64,000 nucleotides of DNA, taken from contig OY744466.1 of NCBI GenBank assembly GCA_963556145.1, positions 4,650,001 through 4,714,000 on the forward strand. Direction: 5' to 3'. Origin of the DNA: Hygrocybe punicea (lineage: Eukaryota; Basidiomycota; Agaricomycetes; Agaricales; Hygrophoraceae). The notes under the pieces were generated by a model. The model saw only the letters and a program-made list of their open reading frames with translations. It did not search any database and had not been told where the DNA came from. Below, piece after piece: positions 34,548 to 45,500 of the stretch (positions are counted from its first letter, which is position 1; each line of letters opens with the position of its first letter). The position numbers were made by a program, and so were the translations under genes.

Positions 34548-36059
34548 CCTTGTGATTGGAGCACTGTGACCTCTGATACATGATCATTGATTTAGCATTC
34601 ACGAAATTCACAATTCGATCAATACCTCTTTGGACTCCAGGGAAGCTGCCAGATGAGCATGATAAGGTGCATCCTCAACCATATAGCCTTGTCCATCGAT
34701 AAGCCCAACGTCGTCATCAGGCTTCCGCATGTTAATCTGCTCAGCTTTGAAATTGCCATCGACGACGATGCTGGGCCTGTAAAGCCACCTGTTTCCCTGT
34801 TTGGTGTGGAACTACATGAAAGCTGATCAGAATGACCCACTGATGCGGTCTATCCATCCAGTTCTGTGGAAGATTTATCCCTGGCTGGGGACATGCAGGG
34901 CAAAACAATGCCAGATCGCCATTACCAGGCTCCCTCTCAGTGTCATGCCCAAAGACGAATTGTTTCTTGAGGTGCAAGTATCGCCACTGTCTTGACACCC
35001 TCATTAGCTCACGATAACGATCCTGAACACCATAAGTCAGTACTCCGTTCTGTATGCACAATGTAACAAAACAACTAGTATATCACGAACTGGCAATGTA
35101 TCTGGAAATGCATTGGAAGACAGTCTCCTTAACTTGTTATAAAAGTTGTTTGCAGACGTTTTGCACTCCATCGAATCAATGTAGAAATGATCCAGGAGCT
35201 GGAAAGTGAATGCTGACGACGGCTGTTTTGCTGTTGCAGGATACAAATGCATTCGAAGTAGTTGAATATCTCGAGTGGGGGCATCTGGGCAGGAGCACCA
35301 TCGGATTTGACGTCGGCAAATTCCATTCGTATGAGTGACAGTTATGATATCTTCCTCGGCGTGAACTGCCAAAGCCGGATCCAAATCGTCCTCCTCACCA
35401 CCACCTGACATAAGAACATCATGCAGATATGTATCTTTGACAGATGGCTGGGGGCCATCTTTTCTGTATGACGGACAATCGCCTCCACCATGGCCAAGAC
35501 GCATGACCAGGCCAATCGTATTAAGGTCATGTTTTAGGAAACATCTGCCGTTCCATATCTCAATTCTGTGGAATGGATTATGAATGTGTGTCTGCAAACA
35601 ACAACGCTGGCAGAACGAAGGGCAACCATAGCAATCGGGGCAACGAATGGTGATATCGGCCATCAGACATGACTGGCATGTAACATCGGAAGGGGGGGCC
35701 TCAGATGATAAGAGTTCGGAGAGGTATTGCTTGTGAATCGCTTTCCAGGCTTCCATTTCATCATTCTGTGTCTAATTGACATGCAATCAAAATCAAGTCG
35801 TACAGATAATAGTTGTGTCAACCTTTCCACGCTTATTGCAATGTCTCCTTGTCTGAGGGTCCTCCTCTTCCACAAACGACGTTGAGGGCAAGGGAAGATC
35901 TTCACTCCTATGTGATTGTTTTACAGGACTTGGCGGACGAATAACTGGACGAGCCTTGACTGTCTTTCCACCTTGTTTCTTTTCCACCACCATAAATTCA
36001 ACCTCTCTGGCAAATTCCTTTTTTTTTCCCGACCGGGAAATGACTTTTGATTTCGGCAT
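34548..36059 (-). pseudogene. KDZ-2 transposase, N-terminal part with CxC2 cysteine cluster
   Basis: Begins at 36059 with a basic stretch (MPKSKVISRSGKKKEF). After a GT-AG intron comes the CxC2 cluster (C-x2-C...C-x2-C...C-x2-C near 35690-35590, then PFHRIEIWNGRCF and LGHGGGDCP). The domain continues through WRYLHLKKQFVFGHD and CPACPQPG to SIVVDGNFKAEQ (about 34750), which contains the first catalytic Asp of KDZ enzymes. The frame then passes an intron and is broken at the Ty3-B insertion within CSNHKA. The remainder is at 21785-23836. It is a pseudogene only because of the insertion, as far as I can see; I did not check every exon. Confidence 0.85.
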
Positions 36060-36202
36060 GGATGAACAATAGTTAGATGAGTGTGGGAAAAGTGAGAAAA
36101 TGACACGCCTTATAAAGACCAATACACGAGGCAAAACACATGGATAATAATAAAGATTATTACGTCGCTTGATATACAAATACATTTGAGGACAGGAAAA
36201 TG

Positions 36203-38026
36203 TTACAAATCCGATGAACTGTCAGAATCTGATACCATAGTTGGGGCCTCAAACCAACCGGGGACCAATTTAACATCACCGGATGAACCCTCCTTTCCTT
36301 CCAATACAACCCTTTCCAGTGCATCACCCTGAATGCAATTACGAACAGCTTGCCTGCGCAACACCCCCTGGAGTTCCTGATGGAGCGTGGGTATCCGCCC
36401 GTCTTGCCATGGATCTTTGGCAGCTCTGATAGCAATCTCGTCACCCAGCATGATGTTCATCATTTCTATTGGGTTTTCTAAGAAGATTCGGAGGAAGTGC
36501 AGCATGTAGATGCTGCAATCATCAAAATTCGGCTGGACAGGTACCTGAAAACAAACGTTCAATTCATTCGCAACACGGAGGTTAGACGTGGTTCACCTTG
36601 GGGGTGATTCTCTTGATAGGTGCCAGCTTTTTCACCTGTCTGGTGTTCTTCGCAATGCAGGCTAGCCACGCATGAACCAGGGATATATCTTTTTGATGGT
36701 GTGCTGGGGGCAGTGAATCGAGAACAAATGTTACGCTAACCGACGATGAGTAAGTTCAATGCAAAGCTGAAATGGATAACTACGTGTGTAGTCCATCAGG
36801 AGGATTTTCTAACAAACATGCAGCAGGATTTGCCACGATAATCAAATACCAGTGGTCACTGATGGTGAAGTGAGATGTTGCCTTCACAAAAACTGACTAC
36901 ACTCACCCAGTGGGCACAGGAAAGACCAAGTATGGGAGCGAAAATATGTCGATTGCCTTCGTCCACCTCTTCAAACTCTTCACCCCGTTCTTCCTATGAC
37001 CAGATTTAGAGGAAATGAAGTTATATGAACAACCAAGCAACGTGCACCTCAGTTTCTCCATGAAAAAAGTAATGAATATGTGTATGTTTGCCGGCAACTC
37101 CGGCTGATGGATTGCTGCTTGCTGCAGAGCGTAACTGAAACGGGGAATAAGCTACTGCACTGGAGGGTTGAAATGTACCTACTGGGTACCGAAATTAATC
37201 AGTTCGTCATCTAGCCAATCCTTTTCCAAACGTTGATATGACGTCCACAGAACAGCACCCCGCTCTGAGTATTTTGCAACAGTACACGTGTTTTCAAACC
37301 TAGAACACCTGAGGTGAGTGACGGGCCTGGCCATGGCAATGTGATGTACATGACCGCATCTGGCCTTTCATTCAACTGCAAAAATCGGCCATTGGTTTCG
37401 ATGTCATTTCTGTTGAAGTAGAGATTAGTTGTGGTATGATGAATGTGTGATACTCACTGTAAATACTTGATGCTACTTTCGCCCAGTGTACTGGTGAGCA
37501 AACTGAGCAAATCCGCATACATATCTGATGTCCAGGATGCATGCTCGTTGTCGAAATAAATGCCAATTTGATGTTTTGAAACAATCTCTGAGTATCAATT
37601 GCAGTCACATGTAAGCTTATTGAAATGGTGGCGTACCATTGTTCTCTCTGCCTAAAAACATGTATGTGGCTTTATCCACATGCCGAGAAACAAGCACATG
37701 CAATACCAAGCCGCGTATCTGCTCTTCATTTGGTTTGGTGGCCTACAAAATTACTTGAATATCAAGGGTGGGCTGTTGAAGACTGACAATCACCTGGCAA
37801 CTGACAACATCGCATTCCACCAATAGTTGCATGGTCACAGAGCTGTCCTCTGTCAAAATACAACAAACACTTGTATACGACAGTGAGTGATGATTAGGAT
37901 GCTGAACATGATGACTTACCATGATCCTTTGCATTCAAACTCAACAGATGTGGTCCCTTCTGGAGATTTGTGGTAGGTGTTTCCACCAGAGACCGTGAAA
38001 AGGACGGGGAGTAGGAGAGATGGCAT
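36203..38026 (-). CDS. Ulp1-type (C48) cysteine protease
   Basis: A multi-exon gene upstream of and co-oriented with the KDZ-2 transposase. The catalytic region reads NIHIFITFFMEKL (about 37080), LKRWTKAIDIFSLPYLVFPV, then DHWYLIIVANP with the catalytic His at 36854-36852. LDSLPP follows with the Asp at 36719-36717, and NFDDCSIYMLHF with the Cys at 36518-36516. This is the His-Asp-Cys order of SUMO/Ulp proteases. The N-terminal exons (from 38026) show no known domain. The stop follows a Ser/Asp tail (SDSDSSSDL). It is presumed to cleave SUMO or a ubiquitin-like modifier. Such protease genes are known to accompany KDZ elements in fungi. All three catalytic residues are present. Confidence 0.8.
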
Positions 38027-38145
38027 ATTCGATTGATGTGAGGTTATGCACGTGATGGTTGAGAACAAAGAGAGCTGTTCAATCATGTGATGCCAGGTCA
38101 CATGTAATGTGGACCCGTGACATCACATGTGTGATGTCACGCCGC
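38027..38145. promoter_or_regulatory. Short bidirectional promoter with inverted TGTGATGTCACG sites
   Basis: Between divergent starts at 38026 (protease) and 38127. It holds cacgtgat (38049-38056) and the inverted pair cgtgacatcaca-tg-tgtgatgtcacg (38116-38141). The same 12-mer pair recurs around 39105-39141. The core TGATGTCA is one transition away from the bZIP site TGACGTCA (inference). Confidence 0.5.
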
Positions 38146-38870
38146 TGTTGGACACATTTAACGCAGTAGGGAAATTGGATAGCAAAGAAGAGGTAATAGC
38201 AGCGCTGCACAAATTGCACATCCTCTATGAGATTGCTCATTCCCCACGTAGCCATTATTCTATGTTTTCTAGTAGATATGATACCCTAAAATGGGCATTT
38301 GTTTTTATTTGGTCAGAAATCACCTTATTCCATCACATCCTGAGTCGCACCATCAACGTTGGCCAAGGTAATTTCTCTTGATTCCAACACACTACCATCT
38401 TGCTGCATGGCAATAATCACTGGTACAGCAGCAAATGACAGCACCGTTGTATCCTTGGTAGGGCGCTGTACCAGGGAAATGTGGAACGCTGCATTTACGG
38501 CGGTTCTTGTTGACGTGCGGCCTGGTAAAGCTGCTGCTTTTCACGACATTGAATGCTTCCCCCGGTGTGTTTACAACATTACACCGACCCCACTTTTGAT
38601 TGTTTAGGATGTGCCTGAAATCTATTCGTGTCTTTTCATGCGGCCGTCACCGAACAAGAACAATATTCTGTCCGATGGCTCGGCATGATGCGATCGGAAG
38701 ACACAGGCCATGCACAAACACCGTTCCTGAAAGGAGGCTGGCCACACATGTTTGGTGTGGACGAAAATGTTTGTATGCGTATGGGATATTTCGTTCACCT
38801 AGCCACTAGGTTTGTTGCAGGTGTGCTACATCCCTTGATTGTCGGTGAAACCTGTGAACATTAATTTTCA
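38127..38870 (+). CDS. Hypothetical protein, unknown family
   Basis: The first exon starts at 38127 with MCDVTPLLDTFNAVGKLDSK. A GT-AG intron (about 38366-38430) leads to AANDSTVVSLVGRCTREM and DVRPGKAAAFHDIECFPR. Beyond about 38570 the path is unclear: a second small intron and two possible frames exist, one of which contains WPHMFGVDENVCMRMGYF. I recognise no domain. Exon-like composition and good splice sites argue for a real gene, but the 3' end is uncertain. Confidence 0.4.
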
Positions 38871-39345
38871 CCAACCGCCCACATATACAGTTGAAATCAA
38901 GGCAAAGGTGTTCATTATTCGGCAGCAACGCTGTAATTAAACGTCTGTGCAACAAAGTGCCATTCACAAGCTTCCTGCCCAGAGCATGAATTTCAAATGT
39001 AACAATATACAGTACTGACGTTTCCGTAACTACGGGCCTTTGCAACACTGCCATTTACGACTTTCCTAGCCAGTATATGAATGCACACAACAACGAGTCA
39101 CACCTGTGATGTCACGTTTGGACGTCCAAACGTGACATCACGGACGTGACTTGTCACCATCCAAACTTGGCCACATCATGTGAGTCAAGTCATTTCACGT
39201 GATGAAAACCAACCACGTTTGTCACGTGAACAAATACAACCAATCACAAGCGCTGATTGAATTCTTTTTCCCATCCTTCGTTGTTTTCCCCCTCATCATT
39301 GTACATCCCACACTGCAAGATTGTTGTACCGGGCAACAATCTCGC
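38871..39345. promoter_or_regulatory. Intergenic region with a 36-bp perfect palindrome and two TCACGTGA boxes
   Basis: 39106-39141 is a perfect palindrome built from gtgatgtcacgtttggac and its complement. TCACGTGA boxes lie at 39195-39202 and 39222-39229, upstream of an ATG near 39350. Two imperfect direct copies of a tgcaaca...gccatt...cctgcccag segment (about 38948 and 39038) precede them. It probably drives the exon-repeat unit and perhaps the TET/JBP gene. Confidence 0.5.
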
Positions 39346-39518
39346 ATTATGGGATGCCACGCACTTTAGGTTACATATCATTCTTCTACCCGAATGGTGA
39401 GTGGTTTGTTATGTCTCTGCTGAATGCAATTCACTTAGAATATTCATAAGTGACTGATTGTTTGTCACTGCGATTGATCTTCTACAGCTTCCTGCCAAGG
39501 TTTCCACATGCATTAATT

Positions 39519-40302
39519 GTGGAATCAGTACGTGCCAAACCGATGGTGGCCGGTCCTCGGACATGGGTGCTTGCTGCTGCCAGTCAACCTGGAATGAAAA
39601 GGTGGGTGAATCTCACCGATTTGCTTGCCAGGCAACCTCCTTGCAACAGGCCTGGCAGTATACCCATTTGCATCCAAGGTGTGTGTCTTCTCATTTTAAT
39701 ATTGCGCTTTTAGTAGTGATTCACTTTCATTACAGCTTCTCTTTCCATCATGTTTTGTGGCGGTGAATAGGCTTACTGACAATTTTACTGCGTTCAGATA
39801 AGTTATCCATGAGCGCGAGTTGTGGCATCAGTGCGTGCCAAACCGGTGGTGGCAGGTCCTCAGACATGGGTGCTTGCTGCCGCCGGTCAACCTGGAATGA
39901 AAGGGCGGGTGAATCCCCCTGATTTCCTTGCCGGGCAACCTCCTTGCAGCGGGCCTGGCGGTATTCCTGGCTACAACTGAGGTGTGTGTCTGCTCATTTT
40001 AATATTACCCATGTTGACAGGTTGACTCACAGGTAATATACGTCGTCTTATAGTAGTGATTCCCTTTCATTACAGCTGCTCTGTCCATCATGTTTTGTCA
40101 CGGCGAATAGGCTTGCTGACAATTTTATTTATTTCAGACCACTCCTTCATAGCACAAGTTGTGGCATCAGTGCGTGCCAAACCGGTGGTGGCCCATCCTC
40201 AGAAATGGGCGCTTGCCGCTGCCGGTCAACCTGGAATGAAAGGGCGGGTGAATCCCCCTGATTTCCTTGCCAGGCAACCTCCCTGTAGTGGGCCTGGTGG
40301 CC
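39519..40302 (+). repeat. Three tandem exon-plus-intron repeats encoding a similar peptide
   Basis: Copies at about 39519-39660, 39822-39963 and 40161-40302 encode, in one frame, variants of SVRAKPVVAGPQTWVLAAAG followed by QPGMKGRVNPPDFLARQPP. The intervening intron-like segments (for example 39713-39797 and 40050-40136, ending in ttcag) are also conserved, so whole exon-intron units were duplicated. Copy 2 has a TGA just before the shared block. It could be the 5' part of the TET/JBP gene or a separate gene. From 40320 to 40633 I see nothing further. Confidence 0.6.
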
Positions 40303-40633
40303 TTGTTGACGTCAAGAAAAGTAAGTCTTGCTGTACTTTTGACTATTCTATCATTCACCAAACGGCACAGGTATCAATCAGCTTATAAATGTGCATGGTC
40401 TGTATATGTATATACACTGAATCTGCTCGGCATTGAAATTTTTTGTGCTATATTGTGTGTTATATCATAGTTGGTCGTTCTTGTGACATGGCGAAATTGC
40501 TGTATGCAGCAAATTATTAAATGCTAAAAGTTCTAACCATAATAACATCTTATTAAATTATACCGCCTCGAGGCCACCATGTGTACTAAAACTGACCTTC
40601 CCAATTCTCAACCAATCTCACTTCTCAACCATT

Positions 40634-42128
40634 ATGTACGCCGACAGAATCCCCTCAAAGAATGCACAATCCAAGGCAATGGAAGCCTCGCTTTCCGTCA
40701 ACATGAAAACAAAGGATTGTGGTCTGGCTCCAAATCTAAAGAAACATATGTGGACGAGGCTGAGAAGAATCCTCTCAAACACTACATCGTATTATAGGAA
40801 GTCGGGCATGCACCCTCCGAAGTCTCCTGTAGAGGAATGCAAACGGCTGAGGTCAGATCCATGCTGCTTCAATGTCATATCTTACATGTTTTGTAGATCA
40901 CGTTTGATGAAGCTGAGGGATCAGCTTCCAGTTAGCAAGGTCTTGGGAGATTCGGCCCCAGATTGCGAAACATTCTCCAAGTCGGACATGGTCTCAGAAT
41001 CCGAACTGGAGAGGGTTCTCCTCACTGTGGCAGCCGCGATTTTGAACCCTAGTACGTTGCTGCCATGAAAGTCGGCATATTTAGACTGACATCTTGCCTC
41101 AAAGTAATTTTGCCCTTGGATGCGAATAGACTGGCAAATCGAGTGAAGAATATCAAGGACACTTCGGATGCTGACAATGAAAACCTACTCAGGTTTTTTC
41201 AGGAGATTCACATCGGACATGTGAATGAACCAGCTACAATAATCGACATGTGTGGTTCAATTTTGGTCTGGTATCTACCTGATGTTGTAACTCCAAGACG
41301 TATTGTGAGTCACTTGCCCCCCGGAAATATGGTTTTTGACAGTACCCACTGCGACACAGGAGGAATTGAATGTCAGTGCTGAAATGATAACCGAAATTCT
41401 GGAAGAATCCTATTCAGAGTCCCTCAAAAAACTTGAGAAAGGGAAAGATCCACAATGGAGGAAAGATCCAAACATTTTCTTTCCACCTCCAAACCCACGA
41501 TTTCACCCAGGATCAGTGGATTTCGCCGCAGCATGGTTTGCTCAGGGTAGAGAGGTAACACCTTTAGTTAGTCGTCTGTTTTACATGAGCTGACCGCCTG
41601 TTTTTTCAGCGACTTACCGATAGGTTGATCACGTCGACAACTCTTCGAACAACTGAAGCCACCATGTGGATGGCTGCAATCGAACCCAGCGAGCTGATCT
41701 TCAATGCAATTACTGTGTTAACCCATCAGTCATTGTACACAGCTGGCCTTCTGGCTGTGACGAAAATCCGGGACGGCGAAACGATCGAGAACGTGGAAAC
41801 ACACGAAAATGCTAAGGAGTGGACATCTGTTTACACTGGAATCGCCGTTATTGTTAACAGGATTACAACTCGACACAGAGATGCTGGAGGGTGTCCAGAA
41901 TGGTATGATTTGCTGGCGAGTTGTGGGACACATACGAACGCGGAACTAGCCATCCCTGAGTTGGATGCTATGTTCTATTATTCGCCAGGAACTGTCGTTG
42001 AAATTTGTGGCAAGGTTCTCAGTCACAGTGTAGGCAGATGGGAGGGCAGTGAAAGAATATGCATGGCGCATTATATGCGAAACATGGTACATGACCGTCT
42101 CAACATTGACAAGCCCACCTGGAGCTGA
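40634..42128 (+). CDS. TET/JBP-family 2-oxoglutarate/Fe(II) dioxygenase
   Basis: Exons 40634-41051, 41105-41304, 41360-41554 and 41610-42128 join in frame across introns of 53-55 bp (about 443 residues). The last exon carries the oxygenase core: RHRD (Fe-binding His 41874-41876, Asp 41880-41882), WYDLLASCG, YYSPGTVVEICGKVL, then SHS with the distal His (42024-42026), 50 residues after the first. An Arg (42054-42056) ten residues later is positioned to bind 2-oxoglutarate. The HxD...H...R order and spacing match the TET/JBP family, which oxidises 5-methylcytosine or thymine in DNA. Family expansions linked to KDZ transposons are known in Agaricomycetes. The N-terminal region is basic with no known DNA-binding domain. 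Ends MRNMVHDRLNIDKPTWS. All key residues are present, so it may be active. Upstream exons may be missing. Confidence 0.82.
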
Positions 42129-42587
42129 CACAATGTGTTTGCAAGGGAGATGAATGCCGAGTTTCGGGCATCACAGGAATGGAGATGGAATTAGCTATTG
42201 TGCCAAGGGAGATATCATCCTAACGTAAAAGTACGACGGCTACCGTTGCATGCTTTGTACGACTGTAGTCAGAAACCTCTGTGGAACTAAATCTCATTAT
42301 CCTCATTCACGGACGACGAAGGCCTATGAGTTTCAACTAACAGATAGCTAGACAGTGTTAGACAGTGTTCGGAGAATTTCCATGGCTTTACATTGATAAC
42401 TCTGTCACATTGACAACTCAGTCAATTCGAAATGTGTACTTAAATGTGGCAATTCACGTGATGTGGTCACACGTGATCACAGTAAACCGTGACGCATCAT
42501 TTTTTTTGTTACCTTCTGCACCCTTATCATCTAGCCTCAGCCTCTCTTGAATTGCTCTCAGATACACTCGAATTGAACATTTTGGCA
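42129..42587 (+). promoter_or_regulatory. Promoter region of the JmjC gene with CACGTGA boxes
   Basis: tcacgtga (42454-42461) and acacgtgatcac (about 42469-42480) lie 105-135 bp upstream of the ATG at 42588. The rest of the interval has no gene. Confidence 0.45.
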
Positions 42588-45500
42588 ATGTCGTCATCAG
42601 CAAGCACCTTGGCGCTGTCAATCGCTTCTCTACATGCGTCTGTCATGTCTGGCAGTTATTTCCGAAGCATGAATGTGTTCCAGGACTTCCTGTGGGTCAA
42701 TGGCACGCCTCTTGCTGAAGATTCACTTGAGAAGGCTATCGTAACCTTAATTGGCAATCAGTCTGCTCTAGGAAACACACAGTCCACCTTGGCTGTGATG
42801 GTGCGTCAAATCTCGCACCTTGTAACATTGACGGTCAACTTGTCTGCTAGGCCCTGGCAAAGCAATTGGATTATGTGAATCCCACAGGTGAAATCTCACG
42901 TAAAGCCCAAACCATCCAAGAATACCTCTCTGCTGATGGCTCTGCTATGCGTGATGTGGCAAGGTGGACTACTGTGTACCGGAATGACCTCCTGGTAGCG
43001 GCTCACTCAATCCTTCGCTATACCCTGCTCAATAAGCTCATGGACGCTGTTGGGTTGCCTCGTCATCCAAGTTTCAAAGTAATTCGGAGATCAGCGAAAC
43101 CAGAGATGAGCGAGAAGTTGACCAAGGTGAGTTCACCATTCACATTTGGGCAGACGTTTTAGGTTGACGTTTGCACACCGTCTTGAAGCTCTACAAATTT
43201 CTGAGAGACTGGAGTAAGCCGATCACGAAGCTTCGTATGACATGCAAAAGTCTATTAATCACGCAACAAGATCAAGAAGTGGTGGGTGTTTCAGCCGTGG
43301 CAGTGCCACAGAAAGTGGTGTCCAGTATGGACACCATCCCTATCTTTGCAGTCGCTCTCCCAGCACACTTGACACCAGCCCAAAAAGAAGTAGAAATGAA
43401 CATCTGGATCCTTTACCATGCATCTGTCAACCTCGAATCCTCCGACGTCAACCATATCCTCCTCAATCTAGAGCTTCTTGCATTCTCATTCACGTGGTTT
43501 GGCCAGGTATGTGACGTATGTCCTATATGAAACGTGTGTCAGATTTTGTACAAAAACAGGGCAACTCATATGTAGACTGCGACTTCACAACATGGGTGGA
43601 GAAGCTACAGAGGTTGGGATTGCGTTACAATCACATTACGCCTGCCGCAAATAAATAATTCACATGGTTTCAGGATGGCCAAGAGTGTTGATCTACCGTT
43701 GCAAGACTCATTTGTCAATGCCCTCACCACCAAGTCTTTCGGAGGTTTAATGTATGATCGGATGAGAAATCTATTCCACCTAAGCCTCACACTGTCACCC
43801 ATAATTACTCTTCTCCCACGACGTTTCAATCATGAATCTCATGCACGGCCATCTCTCATGGCAGTGAGTCCATTATTTGTGCCAACTTGGACGTAGTTGA
43901 CATAAGGAAAAGATCACGTTTGCCTTGGGCAATGAAAGGCCTCCATTCCTTGCCAAAACGGAGAGGGCGCTTTGGAGGGCCATTACAAGAGTATGTTTAG
44001 GATCTTCGGCGATGCAGGAGCTGAATGTATTCCTCCAAGAATACGATTTGTTGGAGGACAGCGTCCAGGGAACGGAACAGGACTTCAGTTGGTTTTGTTT
44101 TGACAGTACGCCGCCTGTCTCTACATTTATCGCTGGGACTGACAACAGATGTTGCAAGATAAGGAAGTGGATGACCTGACCAACTCTGCTAGTCAGCTTA
44201 CGGTGGCAACGAAACAAAATGTTCCAACAGACCCCAAGGCAAAGAATGACAAGCCTGCGTCAGGCAACCCTCTGTCCAGCGATGATGAACCGCTTCAATT
44301 GAAATTAACAAGGAAGAAGAGGGGTGGACCATCGAAGGAGCTTGCTTCAGGTGGACAGAGCTCCATGTTGACCCGAAGCCAGGCCAAAATGTTGGACAAG
44401 GTTGGGGACTCTTTGAAAGGCAAGGAGAAGCAGAAGGCAGAGAAAGTCCAGAAGGAAGAGAAAGTCGTGGTTGCGCCGGGGAGGTCCTATCGGAGGAAGA
44501 AAAGATCCACTCGCTGGTCGACAAGAAGTTATCCCAAGTCCAAGAAACGTGATGATCTTGAGGATGAAGATGACGATGATGACGAGGATGACTATAAGAA
44601 AGCGCCAGAGAAAGTGAACGTGATCATCGACCTTACCGGAGATGTAAGTGATTCAAGAACGTGTCATTTGTCATGAATGAATATTTTGATAGGATTATGG
44701 GGAACCTGATTTGCTCAGCCATCCAGCACCCATGGTGTGTCTTTTGTTGTTCGATAACGTGCCACTGATGATTCATAAAGCGAGCATCAGAGGGTGTTCA
44801 TCTCACGATGTATGATGGTGACGCTGTACACGAACCCGTTGAACATGTGCACTATTCACCATCCGTCGTTGTACATTGATGTCTGATTTTTGTACCGTTT
44901 GATTGTTAACTGGTAAGCACGATACAGGCAAAAGTGGAACATGCATTGTTGCGGGAAACATATGAAATGATCCGATCCAGTTACATTGATGGGGTTCCTC
45001 CACATCGGCTGCCCAGTGCAAGAGAACAAATGTATGATCCTCATGCATCATGTGTGTTTGTGGTGGAATGGAACATCTTCAAGTTGATGGATGCTGCAAC
45101 AATTCAAGGAATCTTTCGTCATCGTCACATCCTCGTGCTCAATGCCCCTGTAGAAACAGTGGAGTTTGATAGGGAAGGTTTGGAGACATTGGGGTCTTTG
45201 TCGTCCATTCGTTCAGTGCAAGGTCCGTTTCCAGAGTGATGTCTGGGCATAGCGACTAAAGTGCCTTTGTTAGTTGCTGAATTGCGATTGGTGCCTAATA
45301 TCGAGAATATGAACAAACCTGGCACATTGGAGACATTATATCAGCTTGCGCTTGACCCTGACAATGAAAGGGTTTTCAATTTCCTTGACCTTCCCATGGG
45401 TCATATGACGTTGGACCCACCTCCAAAATTTCAGTGAGCAACCTTGTTTCGAAGATTGAACACGAGATTTACCTGTCTATTCGTGAAAAGGTCCTTTTCA

